This document shows positions 30,616 through 44,189 of a DNA stretch of 64,000 nt, piece after piece; within the stretch, counting starts at the first letter, position 1, and each line of letters starts with the position of its first letter. This DNA is from Caprella mutica. Taxonomy: Eukaryota; Arthropoda; Malacostraca; Amphipoda; Caprellidae. Below the pieces are notes generated by a model that had not been told where the DNA came from, made no database searches, and saw only the letters and a program-made list of their open reading frames with translations. A program made the translations under genes and the position numbers. The stretch lies in the NCBI GenBank assembly GCA_947561585.1, contig CANNZV010001611.1:62001-126000 (forward strand), given 5' to 3'.

Positions 30616-32319
30616 ATGGATATCACTTATTTATTGAAGAAAGTATTCTCTATACTGAGAGTTATTGGCGCATTTCCTTACACCTCTTCTAATCTGGTTA
30701 AGAAAGTGAAATTGACATGGAATAGCTGGTTCTACTCTCTGATGTACACTTTCTGTACTCTGATCTGTATTTTCATCTTCTGTATCGATAGTTTCATCCA
30801 GATAATAAATAACGATCTTACATTCACTAATGTAGTGGAATTAGCGACGATGGTATCCTGGATGGTTCTTTGTTTTGGTATCAAATTAAACCACTTGATG
30901 AAACGTAACTCCATGAAGATTTGTTTCTGCTTTCTCCACAAGAGCGATAACAAGTTTTTCACCACGGGTAGAGCTCTAGGAGCTACCTTTTTGATGCTTT
31001 TCGTTCTCATTATGATTATCGAATCTTTCGTATTTCTTTCATTTGTATATCAATTGAACGCTGTAACAGCTGTGGTTGAAATGATGATAAATTTTGAAAT
31101 TCAGGTAACAGTTGCCTTGAATATTTCAGCTCTGAGACTTTTAATGGAACTTGTTTCAACAAATCTTATTCATATACTCATGTATATGAAAAATTTCTCC
31201 CCTAATCGAAAAAGTTTAGCTCTTGTAAAAAATTGTAATGAAGACGATGAATTGTCTACTTATGACCAAACTGAAATTCTAAAGAATTTGCTTGGAGAAG
31301 TTAAAAAAATCCGAAAAACTGTAAAACATATATTCGAATATTTCCAACTCCCTGTGTTGGCTCTTATATTTTCCATTCAAGTCCTATTCATAATTTACAC
31401 TTTGACGGTAGCTGGACTTGAAAAAACTTCACTAATTACCACTTTGTATCGTATCATCTCGGTAATTTTCCACACGACTGAGTTGATGTTGGTTCTGAAT
31501 TCACAAAACAGTTATGAAGCAAGTGTAAGTAGATACGTTTAATGTTTTATATTACTTCTGAATAAATTTATGTAGAGGATGATATAGGTGGCAATTCTTC
31601 AGAAACTCTTATATAAGTATTCCGAGTAACTGGTTTTTTCAACATGTGATATTCTTTGCAGAATTAATGATAATTATAATCTAATAGGATGATTCGAGAG
31701 TTATACTAATCAACATTTTCATCTTCAGAAAGAAGAAGTGGTTGAATGCATTGAACGTCTTCTTCTAAGCAATGAGATTGGACCTGCTGAGAAAGTTAGT
31801 ATAATTAATATTAAATTGTCATTCTACTGTTTTGGAAGACGAATTTACAACTTAAATTCGATTCTCCGCTTCATTATTAAAAAGAACGTACTTTTACAGG
31901 GTGCGTATCTTCTTGATTGCATAATATCTTGTTTCAATAATGAAGTGTTTCTACATACATGTATCTTAAAAACCTAATTATTTATAATGTTAAATTCATT
32001 GTAAAGAAATGATTTCATTGCAGGAGGTTCTGCCGCTCATTTTATACGAGGTTAAAAAACTTCCAAAGTTTTCAGTCTTCGGACTTTTCAATATTGGTCG
32101 TCACTGCTTCTTACCCGTAAGTAATTTGGTAACTATTCTGACTTTTTCAAATTGTCATATATATTGCATTTCTGTAATTAAAATAGAGAAAAAAGAGAAA
32201 TAACGATATTCCTACATATTACAGCTGATATCTTTTCCATTTATTAGATTTTAAGCTGTGTCCTCACCTACATGCTTCTCTTGGTGCAGTTCAACAATGG
32301 AAACTACTTCATTGAATAA
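30616..32319 (+). CDS. Gustatory receptor, four exons, 379 aa
   Basis: Exons 30616-31524, 31729-31794, 32024-32116 and 32248-32319, all phase 0. Hydrophobic segments lie at about residues 39-60, 72-90, 121-146, 162-190, 245-268 and 277-297 in exon 1. Exons 3-4 give KFSVFGLFNIGRHCFLP and TYMLLLVQF at 363-371, the GR family signature. Family knowledge: insect GRs are inverted seven-helix ligand-gated channels of taste neurons. Close relative of the GRs at 16164, 42211 and 45100 (shared VIGAFPYTSSNL, LTWNSWFYSLMYTFC). An AATAAA lies at 32368-32373, 49 bp after the stop. No frame damage was seen. Confidence 0.92.
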
Positions 32320-32839
32320 TTTAATTAGATTATTACTTTCTTATCTATATAAGTTGGTACCATTTCCAATAAAAAAGTTTTGAATTGGATCATAGTCAGC
32401 TATTTGCTATATTTATGTTAAATATAAGATGCATATCTAGCTATTGTGAACTATATGTATAGCTTAATGTTACTGTTGATTCACCTTTTAAATGTATAGG
32501 TTTTGTAAGTTTGTTCTACTTTTTTGTTGTAACGATCCATGAATAAATAAATGTATATACTAAAAGATTTGGTATAATTTCTCCTAATCATTGAGATATT
32601 TTTGTTATTGATAACGATGCTTTATATGAATGATCTATTCAAGGCTTCAAAAATGAATTACTACTAACCCTTAACTGAGGGTACACCCCAGTAACTGGAA
32701 AAAGCATTCAGAGAGGAAAGTGGATCCATGAACAAAGTCACCAACCACCATTCGGTGACGAAACTCATGGTCTTAGAAAAGTTACTCTATGAATACATTC
32801 ACTTATCAAAGAATGTGACGGAAGGAGGCTACACTGAAA

Positions 32840-33640
32840 AAAATGTAGGAGTCAAATTGACTCAAAATGATAGTTTTCAGTTTGTCCCAAAAACGGCTCA
32901 AAAGTGAGAGTCAATATGACTCATCCTAACATTCTACTACTTAGTAGTCATATTGACTACTACTTCAGAGTCAGATTGACTCAAACTAATAATTTTTTTT
33001 TCTCTCAAACAAGAGTCATTTTGACTCCTAATTCAGAGTCAGATTGACTCAAACTAATTATTTTACTCACAAACAAGAGTCATATTGACTAATAATTCAG
33101 AGTCAGATTGACTTAAACTAATTATTTTACTCACAAACAAGAGTCATATTGACTAATAATTCAGAGTCAGATTGACTCAAACTAATTATTTTACTCACAA
33201 ACAAGAGTCATATTGACTAATAATTCAGAGTCAGACTGACTCAAACTAATTATTTTACTCACAAACAAGAGTCATTTTGACTCCTAAATCAGAGTCAGAT
33301 TGACTCAAACTAATTATTTTACTCTCAAACAAGAGTCATTTTGACTCCTAATTCAGAGTCAGATTGACTCAAACTAATTATTTTACTCTCAAACAAGAGC
33401 CATTTTGACTCCTAATTCAGAGTCAGATTGACTCAAACTAATTATTTTACTCTCAAACAAGAGCCATTTTGACTCCTAATTCAGAGTCAGAATGACTCAA
33501 ACTAATTATTTTACTCACAAACAAGAGTTCTATTGACAACTAATTCAGATTCCGATTGACTCAGTAAAAAGCATTAACTCAATAATTATATAAGTTACTT
33601 TGACTTCAAATTCAGAGTCAGGTTGACTCTGAATGAAGAA
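32840..33640. repeat. 64-bp satellite built on GAGTCA/TGACTC palindromes
   Basis: About ten units of GAGTCATATTGACTAATAAT, TCAGAGTCAGATTGACTCAA and ACTAATTATTTTACTCACAA ACAA. Each unit carries GAGTCAGATTGACTCA, which contains TGACTCA (AP-1/bZIP consensus) facing an inverted GAGTCA. Flanking copies are more diverged (32845 GAGTCAAATTGACTCA; 33614 GAGTCAGGTTGACTCT). No coding sequence. Confidence 0.95.
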
Positions 33641-36600
33641 TTATTTTAATTATAAAATCACACAAAAATAGGAGGTGGAATGAAATAATCTTGGGATTAG
33701 AAAATTTTATTTTGTCTAAACATGGAGGGTACAGAGCAAATGTGTTGACATGAACATAAGAAAGTAATGCAATGAACATTATTTATAATTTAAATGTTGA
33801 AATTTGAAGGATAACGATAGCATTACCTTTTCTCTTCATCAATTTAGTAATTTTAGATATGCAGGATATTTCATACAATCATCTTTTATACGTAACTCAT
33901 TGTTACAGAGTCAATGTTCAAATTTGAAGATGAGAGTCTCGGTGATGGCAGCTTTCCGTTGCCCCATCAATCCAATGGTTGTCCGCCTGCACTTCGTGTA
34001 ACAGTAACTGTAACTGACACTCCTGCTAACTCTGTAGAAACTGTCTGCACTTTCATCAGCAGTTTACCTCCATTAGTGTCTACCAAAGACTCAGGAGCGT
34101 GAGTCATGAAAATGTTAGTCCAAACAGGTAGGTTAGTGTAAAATATTGTTAATAAAGATCCAATAAAATAGAACTTTTATATTGTAACTAATTTTGAGAT
34201 TTATTGATTTTTGAAATTTCAATTTCTGGAATACTGCTTAATATTAGTTGAAATATTTCTCATAGTTTCTAAACTCATTAATCAGTAGTTAAAAAAAATA
34301 CATGCATTCTGGTGTGTACTGCACACTTTTTTTTGTATAATTTACGACAAGTTTGACATTAAAAACAAAAAAATTAACATTTTATATTAACTTTACGAGA
34401 TATAACCAATATTTTAACTCTTTCATGAAGTAGAAATATTTAATTACAAAATTCATTTGGAATTAATATCCAATATCTGATGAAATTTGAGTGGAAGATT
34501 AGTTATTAATTTCAATTGGATATATGTTTCAAGAATTGATATTAATGATTATCATTGTCAATTTTTCACCATGATAATTTCCAATTAACCTTGAATAAAG
34601 CGAAATAAATGTATTTTGTATATGTTGTTTTGGGTATAAGTAGGTTTAGAGTTTTTCGTCACATCCTTGAACAGTCATTGATAATCTGGTTTTCTATCAA
34701 TATTGTGGTGAACTGTGTATTTTAGGCACCATTTATTTTCTATTAACATCAACCTTAATTTATGGCAAATTGAATTAATAATCAATATTATTATTTTCTC
34801 CAACCTCTGACAAAATCCGATATCAATAACACAATTTGTTGTGACTTTTTGAGATGTTTAGCGTCAGACATCGAGAACTATAAATCTGTGGTATTAAATA
34901 ATAGCCGTTATAAATCAATTCACATTTATACAACTATCTTTGTTCTAGTTATCGTTTGTACACCTGCAGTTGCTATTTGTTGTTTCCAGTGCCAAAATTA
35001 GCTATATTCAGTATAACTATAAAAAATCTATATTTGTTTCAGGCATAATTTTTGACAATCGTATTAACCTGAACGTTCATAAAATCCTAACAATCAAATT
35101 TCGTTCTCAAAGACTATTATTCGTTCGTACACTAACCTACAAGTTTTAGTTACCCTTCATGCAATAAAATTATAGGGTTGTTGTTTACATTAACATTCTG
35201 TTTTGATTAGCGACAGTGAATGCAGTGTTAATCTTGTTAGACCAATAGTCAATTGCAAAATAATCTTTTGCTGAATTTTCTATTTGAGCCAATAAACTAT
35301 AATCAGTTGTTCATTCACTTCCATTCCATGTGTAATAAATAAACAATAATTAAATCAGTTACTAAGTCCTAGAGATGAAGAAATACATCATTTGAATAAA
35401 AAAAACTAATCAAAATAATTCAAGTTTGGAGGATTAAACAATGCACATTTCTATGAAAACTGTCGTTTATCTGTTTTCCAACTCTACAAAGGTACAAATC
35501 GAATAAAGAGAGCAGTGGCAAGATTTAATTTAATTTTGAATTGATATTTTGCGTTAACAATACTTGCATAAATTGCACTGACTGAAAATTCATAAAATTT
35601 TGTAGACGTAGATAATTAAGCAGTATTGAATCGTGCTAGATTAGTAATATATTCATATATAGTAAAAGATAATATTTCACATCGTTTATTATTAAAAATT
35701 ATTAAAATCTATAGTTGTAAAATCATTTTGTTACAGCTTTTAATTATAACTGATCTCATTTTATAATAATTATAAAATTAAGATCACCTCCACGAATAAA
35801 GGGTTAAAACTAAGAAGAATATGTACCACGAATTCTTTTAATTAAAATGGAGGTAGTTGATGCCTATGGCGGGCATGAATTTTATAAGAGAGACCCAAAT
35901 ATATATATAAGGGGTTCAACTGTATTTTCAATTTGATTAAAATAAATGTTGCATAAACCATTGCTTACCCAAATACCTCTGTCACGATTTAGATTTCCTT
36001 TCCACACTAACACTTTTATCATTCATTTCGATCCACTGAAATTCTCTCAGATTGACAGTGAGGAATTATACTGTTTCTTTATCTTTCTTCCTTAGAGTGT
36101 GAATCAGTTAGAGGAGCAAATATTTACTTCAAAGTTTATCTGACGTTATGATAGAAAATTTCGATTAAAGACTGAAAAGGTATTTCGATTTGAGAAAATC
36201 ACAGTTGGTGGCTAGAAGAAGTAGGTACATAGTAATGCGATAAGACCATTCCCTTTATTGATGAAAAGAAGGAATGAATGTTTTTTAATGAAAACAAGGT
36301 GAGACAAAATGTTTGAACTGTGGTAAAATATAATAATATTAGATAGAAAATGAATAATAAATGCCTCTCTGTATCATTCAGATTATAAATGTTCTCTTTA
36401 TTCACTAATATAATTTTCAGGTTATTTTTGTCAACATCTGAAATAGATGAACACTCTACTGTTTAAATGGGAAAAAAATTCTTACAAACTTAGAGTTTTC
36501 AATATTTTATTGACCATTTATAAAAACTTCAAGTTGATTCTTCTGAAAATGATTTTACGGTTAACCTTCGTCACTCACCCTAAACTATGAGTGTTGATGA

Positions 36601-36730
36601 AGTGAGTAATATAATCAATGGTATCATATTCAAAGACGTATTTAGGAAAATTATTATCAAAAACACATTTCAAATACTCCATTTAATGGTATTGTGAAAA
36701 ATTATCATGAACCATAATCTTTTTCTTCTG
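33641..36730. other. 3.1-kb AT-rich intergenic region, no gene recognised
   Basis: Small open frames (33804-34001, 33914-34102, 36199-36405) lack splice signals, start context or motifs. I see no structured repeat in this stretch beyond AT-rich simple sequence. Confidence 0.5.
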
Positions 36731-38753
36731 CTAAATCTTTTGTGTGGAAATTTTATCAGCGAAGTAATTTCCATTCATGAACTGCACCATCAGAAGCACG
36801 TAAGTCAGAGTACAGCTCACAATCTGGAACAAAAAGATTTTTTGTAATTTTACTACAAATTCATCAGTTTAACTTCAATTTTTTTACCCTGATATAATGT
36901 AAATTATTTCAATCATAAAATATTATTCTTAAATCGCCAATAACGTGACAATTCTATTGCACATTTTAACTGTTAAATTCAACTTGTCGATTTGGATTTT
37001 GAAGTACGTAAAAGTGTGAAAATCAAGCAATATTCACTTATTTCAATAACTTATACATGATATGGGTAGATGGAAAGTAATGCTGTGGATCTGTAACAGA
37101 TCTATTTTGGCAAGCAGCGAATAGGATGACAAGGTACAGTAATTACCATCTTACTTCATAAAATAGATAAGTAAACACATACATTATCAAATTCAGAACA
37201 CCTTCACCTTCTAACTTTATCCCCGAGATGTGGATTCTGTTACAGATTCACTACGAGGTAAAAGCGGATAATACTACATCTACATATATTATATATCTGT
37301 TCTCAAACTCACCGGAAGGAAGCAATGGCGACCAAGAGTGAACAATCCAAACACTGTGAACTCTGGCAGATTTTTTACTTCGTACAATATGTGAGTAAGT
37401 GCTTTCTGAAAAATCGTATTCAGTTATTTACTCTAAACATATACTTTATCAACTACCTCTCGTATGACAATGATGAAATATCAATAATGAGGAGATAAAT
37501 AAATTTTGAACCAATGACGTGGATCGCCACATAAGATTTATCTGGACGACATCTCAAAACTGGTGAGACTGAAATGATGTAAACGTGGATTTATATCCAA
37601 TTCAATTTTTATCTTCCTATAATCATTTTATTATAATTTTGAATATTCAGTTTGTCTTTAACCTGATCATATATTGTAAGAAGACGAAGGCGTTCAACTT
37701 CTTGAATAGCTTTCTTTTTCTGAAAATAAACAAATATGGAATAAGTACAAACATGATTGAAACCAAATATAATACAGTTTTCTATTTTTAAATTATGATA
37801 CTCACAGATACTTCATAGCTGTTCTGAGAATTCAATAAAGTCAACAATTCGACAGCTTGAAGAAATAGAGAAATCCTTTCATAAAAGTATTTGAAAGAAC
37901 CTGGTACAGACTTTGAAAATCCTGTAACCAACAAAACGTAAATGATGAAAATAACTTGCATTGGCATTATCAGAACCATCACTGGAATCTGATAGAATTT
38001 GTGCAAGTTCTCCATTGTATCTCGAATATTCAGTAGGTTATCGATGAAGACTTTCCTAGATGTAGAACAGCAACTGTTGATTTCACATGAGTTGATAATA
38101 ATTGCTCTTATGTATCCGGTATCAGATTTTAAATAAAATGGATCCTTTTCTCTTTTTAATTGAGATATGATAGAGCTCAGTGATGAAAATAACTCATTCA
38201 AGTTACTTGAAACAAGCTCCATGAGAATTCTAAAGGAGACAATGTAAAGACCAATCACTAGTTGTAAATCGAAGTCAGCGAGAGTAACGTATAAAGCGCT
38301 TAGAATGGATGATGAGGAAGGTACTAGCGTTATGAAGATCAAAGTTTCGTATAGAACTAAAGACATCAAGATCATAATTAAGGCAAATTGTAATGAAACA
38401 TCTATAGCAAGAGGTTTATGCTTCCATTGGAGAAGGGATTGGAAACAGATTCTCAAATGTTTTAAGTTCACTAACGAGTTCAGCATCAGTACAATGCGTT
38501 GAGCAGACCATGAAACCATCGCAACGATCGTAGAAAGGTTTCCGATGGTAAGATTTGTAGATTTGAAACTCATATAGGTTTCAGCAGCGTAGATTACGGT
38601 TGAAATTGAAACGCAAAATGCGTACAAAAGTGCATAAAGCCATCCATTCCAATTGAGTTTCACTTCTTTGTTTGAAAATGAGAATGAATACGGAAAAACT
38701 CCAACTATTTTCATCAAGGTGAAAAGAGGGCTCAAAGCTGTCGCTATTTTCAT
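36731..38753 (-). CDS. Gustatory receptor, diverged member, four exons, 396 aa
   Basis: Minus-strand exons 38753-37806, 37719-37663, 37405-37313 and 36823-36731, phase 0 throughout. It starts MKIATALSPLFTLMKIVGVF and keeps the pattern of the other GRs (VKLNWNGWLYALLYAFC, LMELVSSNLNELF, YQIPVMVLIMPMQVIFIIYV, LLNSQNSYEVS). Exon 2 is 57 nt instead of 66. The end of the protein has FTVFGLFTLGRHCFLP and TYVLLMVQF at 373-381, then a longer tail (MNGNYFADKISTQKI). The loop before segment 5 is extended with several Cys (NSCEINSCCS). It is clearly the outgroup to the other four receptors and lacks their shared upstream block. Confidence 0.9.
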
Positions 38754-40317
38754 TTTCGATCATCAAGACTTCCAGCCTAGAGCTACAACGACCCTTTAAG
38801 TCTTTCGATGTTTCTTGAATGAAAATTGAAAGTGCTACACTGGCTTTTTAAGCTAAGACAGAAATAAATATTTACTCATTACGTATGAACAAAGAACTCT
38901 TGATTATTGTTAAACGTGTATGATGTATTATCTTGTGCTAGAAACCTAAATAACTTTGCGCTGACCTAGATTGAGGAATTTGGGTTGATTGTTCCTATAT
39001 AACAATAGCTTCATTATTGCATCGATTGGGTAAAATTATCAATTTATATAAGAGAACAGAAGGTTGCGATAGTTAAATCTTTATTGATTTTTAGATCATC
39101 GTATAAAATAACAATACACACTATGTTTAAAATAATGAAGAAGAGATTTTGGAATATATGTTATAAATGGATCAGTGTAAAGTCATCACAGGGTAAATTT
39201 ATCGCAAGTAAATCATCGGCAAATTTACATATAAAGGTAGATAATATACATAATAGAAAGGTAAGTAATAGAAAAGTATTAGATATGTTTCTTTAAAAAA
39301 AGACATTAATTATTATGTTACAAATATGTAGTATAGAGATATGTTGCTGAAGCAAACCGTTAATATTAAAAACAGCACAAAAAATATATCTAAATTACTT
39401 TTAAGAAGATAAATTGTAAGCAATACCTCTAAAATAATCAGCAAACCTAGTTCACATCTACAAACAAAATGAGGGAACCAGCAACTGGAGTCGATTGCTG
39501 AACAATTTCTGACGTTGCGGAACAGCTTTTGATGCTGCAGAATAACTTCTCATGTTGTAGAGCAGACATTCAATAAGCAGTAGGAGTCCGAAGTGAGAGT
39601 CACCAACATAGTGCCGTGATTCACACGAGTTGTCGTCCACGTCAATTAGCAAAGTTCCAGTGGAAGACTGCAGCCGTTACCAACACACTAGTACAGTGGT
39701 TTCGAAGAGTTTCCAGCCACACCTACTCCATTAGAAATACAGTAACCCCCATCCGTATTCCCTCAGTGATTGTGTCAGTGTTTATTTGTGAAAATTATAC
39801 TCTCAACCTCCAATGCTTGGCCCATGCTGTATATTAAACTCCTACATAACAACGTTAATGTTGGATTCATTATTGTCTCGAACCTTTTGTCTGATCTATT
39901 ATTTAATTAGAGTACAATTCATTTAACTTATATGTGTGTTTTTATTATCTTTGTTATTTTGGTACGATATTTGATTTGATACTATTTAATGAAGTGAAGG
40001 AATTAATGATTATTATTGACAACTAACGTAAACAGTAAACAGTTGATTATTTTTTCTAGAAAGAATTGTAATCCATGTAATTAAATACCCGCTCGGCAAT
40101 ACACCACCTCGGGGGACCCCCGATAATACAGTCCTGTTTTCAGTATGAATTTATATATGGGCTTGATTAAGAATTTTACTTTGTATTGGTCTTTCTTTCT
40201 TTCTTTCTTGTCATACCTACTAAGTATTCGCTCTTTTCTTTTAATAAATATCAGAAACAGTGAACATTGAATCTTTCTTATATAATTAATTGTGAATAGA
40301 ATACTTGATCGATTTAT
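38754..40317. other. Intergenic region between divergent GR genes, mostly unrecognised
   Basis: Open frames at 39084-39296, 39458-39652 and 39616-39837 lack support. A GC-richer island at 39440-39850 has no recognised homology and could be part of a retroelement. There is a GGGGGACCCCC palindrome at about 40111 and a TTTC microsatellite at about 40190-40209. Confidence 0.4.
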
Positions 40318-40400
40318 TTTCTGCTAACTGTGATATGTTATATAACCTTAGCTCTACAAATTCAAAGCAATTCCATATTTCTTTAATTAGGAATGGAGCA
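40318..40400. repeat. Dispersed repeat copy, inverted relative to 15195-15245
   Basis: TATAACCTTAGCTCTACAAA, TTCAAAGCAATTCCATATTT and GGAATGGA correspond to the inverse of the segment near 15195-15245 in the diverged MITE. Confidence 0.6.
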
Positions 40401-40514
40401 GACGTTTAAGATTTCATTAAATCTTAATGAGAGCTGGTTCTCCTAAACTAGTAGTTAGGTCGGTGTGAACTTTCAAGAGCTAGGTCTATAGGGTGCAAGA
40501 TCTGCTCGATTGAT

Positions 40515-42211
40515 CTAATCGAAATCCTCTATGAAGTAGTCTCCATTGTTGAACTGCACCAAGAGAAGCATGTAGGTGAGGACACAGCTTAGAATCTTAA
40601 AAAAAAAAATCAGGAAAAAAAAATCAGCTTTTGTAATATGTATGAATTTATCTTCACTGTTCATTTGTTCTGTCTATTTTAATTGCAGGAATTAGTAATA
40701 TATGACAATTTAAAAAAGTCCGAATAATTTCCAAATTACTTACGGGTATGATGCAGTGACGACCAATATTGAAAAGTCCGAAAACGGAAAACTTTGGAAG
40801 TTTTTTCACTTCAAATAAAATGTGTGAAAGAACCTTCTGTAATAAATTAACTATTTAATATGTAACAAACATTACAACTATTTAGATTTGAGAGATATGC
40901 AAAAATACTATATTATTAAATATGGTATATTGCAATCAACAAGATATGCACACTGATATAAATTTAGTTTTGGAAAAGTACGTTTTTGTTAAAATAATAA
41001 AACGGAAAATGGAATTCGAGTAGTAAATTTTTTCTCCTAAACATTAAAAATACTACTTTAGGTTAATCGTTCAAACCTTTTCAGCAAATCCAATCTCATT
41101 GTTTAGAAGTAGACGTTCAAAGTACTCAACCACCTCTTCTTTCTGATGATGAAAATTAACAATTTGGAAGAAGTTGTTGAATCGAAGTTGAAAAAAAAAT
41201 ACTTTTTATAAAACTTTCTGAAGAATTGTCACCTATATGATATATCATCCTCTAACTAAATTTATTCAGAGGTAATATAAAACATTCAACGAATCTACTC
41301 ACACTTGCTTCATAGTTTTTCTGTGAATTCAGTACCAACATCAACTCAATCGTGTGGAAAATTACCGAGATGATACGATACCAAGTTAGAATTGAAGAAT
41401 ATTTTTCAAGTCCAGCCGCCGTCAAAGTGTAAATTATGAATAGGACTTGAATGGAAAATATTAGAGCCAACACAGGGAATTGGAAATATTCAAATATATG
41501 ATTCAAGGTTTTTCGAATTTCTTTAACTTCTTCAAACATATTCTTTAGAGATACAGTTTGGTCATATGTAGGGAATTCATCCTCTTCACTACAATTTTCT
41601 CTAGGTGTTATACTTTTTCGATTAGGGGATAAGTATTTTATATGCTTGAGTATATGAATAAGATTTGATGAAACAAGTTCCATTAAAAGTCTCAGTGCTG
41701 ATATATTCAAAAGAACTGTAAGTTGAACTTCAAAATCTATCATCGTGCAATACACTGCTACCACAGCGTTCAATTGATGTACATAAGTAATCAAGACGAA
41801 CGATTCTATAATAATAAAGAGAACGAAAAGTATCAAAAAAGTCAATCCTAGAGCTCTACCTATGGCGAAAAACTTGCTGTCCCTCTTGTAGAGAAAATTG
41901 GAACAATTCTTCATGGATTTCCGTTTAATCAAGTGGTTTATTTTGTTGCCAAAACACAAAACCATCCAGGATACCATCCATGCTGATGCCATCACGTTCT
42001 TCAACGTAAGGTCAGTTTTTATTATCTTGATGGAATTATAGAAACCCAAGCAGAAAGTGCAGATCAGACTACAGAAAGTGTACATCAGAGAGTAGAACCA
42101 GCTATTCCATGTTAGTTTAACTTTCTTAACCTGATTAGAAGAAGTGTAAGGAAAGGCACCAATAAGTCTCAGTATAGAGAATACTCTCTTCAATATATAA
42201 GTTATTTTCAT
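40515..42211 (-). CDS. Gustatory receptor, four exons, 382 aa
   Basis: Minus-strand exons 42211-41303, 41142-41077, 40836-40744 and 40595-40515, phase 0. I chose the ATG at 42211 (MKITYILKRVFSILRLIGAF) because it aligns with the other GR starts; an upstream in-frame ATG at 42259 would add 16 residues that neighbours do not have. Exon 1 carries LTWNSWFYSLMYTFC, MVSWMVLCFGNKINHLIK, LMELVSSNLIHILKHIK and FEYFQFPVLALIFSIQVLF. Exons 3-4 give FSVFGLFNIGRHCIIP and TYMLLLVQF at 363-371. The C-terminus ends DYFIEDFD. It is closest to the 30616 gene (both have 303 codons in exon 1) and diverges head-to-head from the 45100 gene. Confidence 0.92.
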
Positions 42212-42540
42212 TTTGAATTCAATTTTCGTTCTATGATATAGACGCAGCTTTCTCGCCAACTTATTATCATCTGAATGACCACAGTTTACTAAGAATACCT
42301 CTATTTCTTGATCATCGGCCTAAACACACAGTGAACATGACATATCAATCAATATCCGTACAAATATTTTGTATTTGCATGAGATTGTTAGATATTGAGA
42401 TAGACTTATAGTTCTTCCATGAAATAAAAAACTTCCCAATTGGGAGGCGATACGTACCATGAATTGTGAAAGTCTACGAACTAGCAATACTATTTTGCAA
42501 TAGTTCCCCTTTTATGGAGATTTGATTAAAGCCTGTGCAT
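42212..42540 (-). promoter_or_regulatory. Upstream block shared by four GR genes (third of the four)
   Basis: Reading the minus strand, GCAATAGTATTGCTAGTTCGTAG-like sequence, CCAATTGGGAAGTTTTTTAT, CAAATACAAAATATTTG and GTAAACTGTGGTCATTC precede the ATG in the same order as at the other GR genes. GAAAGCTGCGTCTATATC just before the start is also found at the 45100 gene. Confidence 0.5.
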
Positions 42541-42853
42541 ACATCCCTAACTTTATAAAATTTGCAGATCGCTGATATTATGCAGTAATATAAATAGGAC
42601 TGTTTCTATTTGGTTTTGAAATCAAAGATCTCTAAAATATTATAGACGGAGTGTTACAGAAATTAAGAGGTCTGTTCATATCTGAATTGCTCTATGTAAA
42701 TAACTGGAATTCATCTTTGTATATTTGTATATTGTTAGAGAAAGCTATTTATATAAAAATTAATCATTATATAGAAATGTCAAAGCAAGAGTGATAAATT
42801 TAGCCTAAGTAAATATATCCATTTTTGATATATTGGAAAACCTAGTTGTAAGG

Positions 42854-44169
42854 AAGGTAAAGGGGAGAACCGGGAGAATTCGGACAGTTTTTGTTAAAAA
42901 ACTAAATAATTCGTAAACTAATTCGAACTTTAATATTTAAAGATTTCTGTGTGTAGATAAATCGTGTTACTTCAATTTGTATTTGGACTGTTTTACAGTT
43001 TAAACCTTCATTCGAAAGTTATAAGACAAAATGTAAGAGAGATTCAAGTGTCCGAATGTTCCTTCTTAGAGGGAGACTGCGGACAAGCTGTGAGGATGAT
43101 TCGGACACCATAAAAATGGTTAAAACATTGGAAATTTGGGTAATTAAGCGATAGGATTGAATTCGGATCTACTAATTTAATAGAAATAAACCATAATGAC
43201 TTGTTATTCACAGTAATAATTCATCGTATTTGAAATTTTATCATAATAATATTATTGTAAAGATTGAACATTTTCTTCAACAAAATATAGATAGCACATG
43301 AGTAATCACTGTGAAATTTTCCTTATATTTAATAACTATATATCAGAAATCAAATTGTATAACTATTGCCTTTTACTTTGGGTATAACTATTTCCTTTTC
43401 TTGGAATTCACCAAAATTAATAAATTACATCTTAAATATTTGTGTAGATCTTGCTACACCTCAATTTTCAGCAACTTTTCTGACAGATAAACCTTTTTGG
43501 AATCCATCAAATGTTTTTTGAATACCTTCTTTATTACGGACTCTATCAGTTTTCCTTTCATAATGAAAAGGCATGAATACGATCGTCAAACTGTCAAATA
43601 AAGACACTAATATTAAAAGTTCCAACTAATCTTATAAACGAATGCTATTTCATTTAAAATGATTAGCTTCAAGTTCTAAATATCCTTTTTAATAAAAAAA
43701 TAAAATTCAATAAATTGTAATGGTGGACTGAATCGGATACACAGGGAAGGTTCGGACACCGTCCGAACCAACCTAAACAGAAGTGTCCGATTCGTCCCAA
43801 ATGACATTTCAAAATTAAAAAACATCACCTTTTTTCTAATTTCATTTGTATTTTTTTTTAACACACCAAACATAACATAAAATATTGATTTAATTCATAC
43901 CTTTGAGATTGAGAATCAGTTTCGTATTCATATAGTCCACACACGATCTAATTGAATCATGAAAAATTACATAAATATTGAAGAAAACAGCAAATTACCC
44001 ATTGGAGGCGAAATACTACATCTCCACATTGGATCTTTCAAATAGCTGACGGTTAACACGTCGCACACATTCAGTTGCAATAATCGGTAGTCCCAACAAT
44101 TATGAACATGTTTAAACGAGTTGTCCGAACCATCCCTTTGTCCGAAGGCTCCCAGTTTTCCCCTACCTT
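42854..44169. mobile_element. 1.3-kb non-autonomous element with AAGGTARRGGRRRA ends
   Basis: AAGGTAAAGGGGAGAACCGG (from 42854) pairs with the inverse of the right end, AAGGTAGGGGAAAACTGGGA (ending 44169), and continues into GAATTCGGACA/GCCTTCGGACA. TTCGGACAC and TCCGAAC motifs recur inside (for example 43080-43110, 43745-43795). No credible transposase is encoded. It separates the divergent GR genes. Confidence 0.75.
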
Positions 44170-44189
44170 CAGAGCTGATCTAGCTCATT

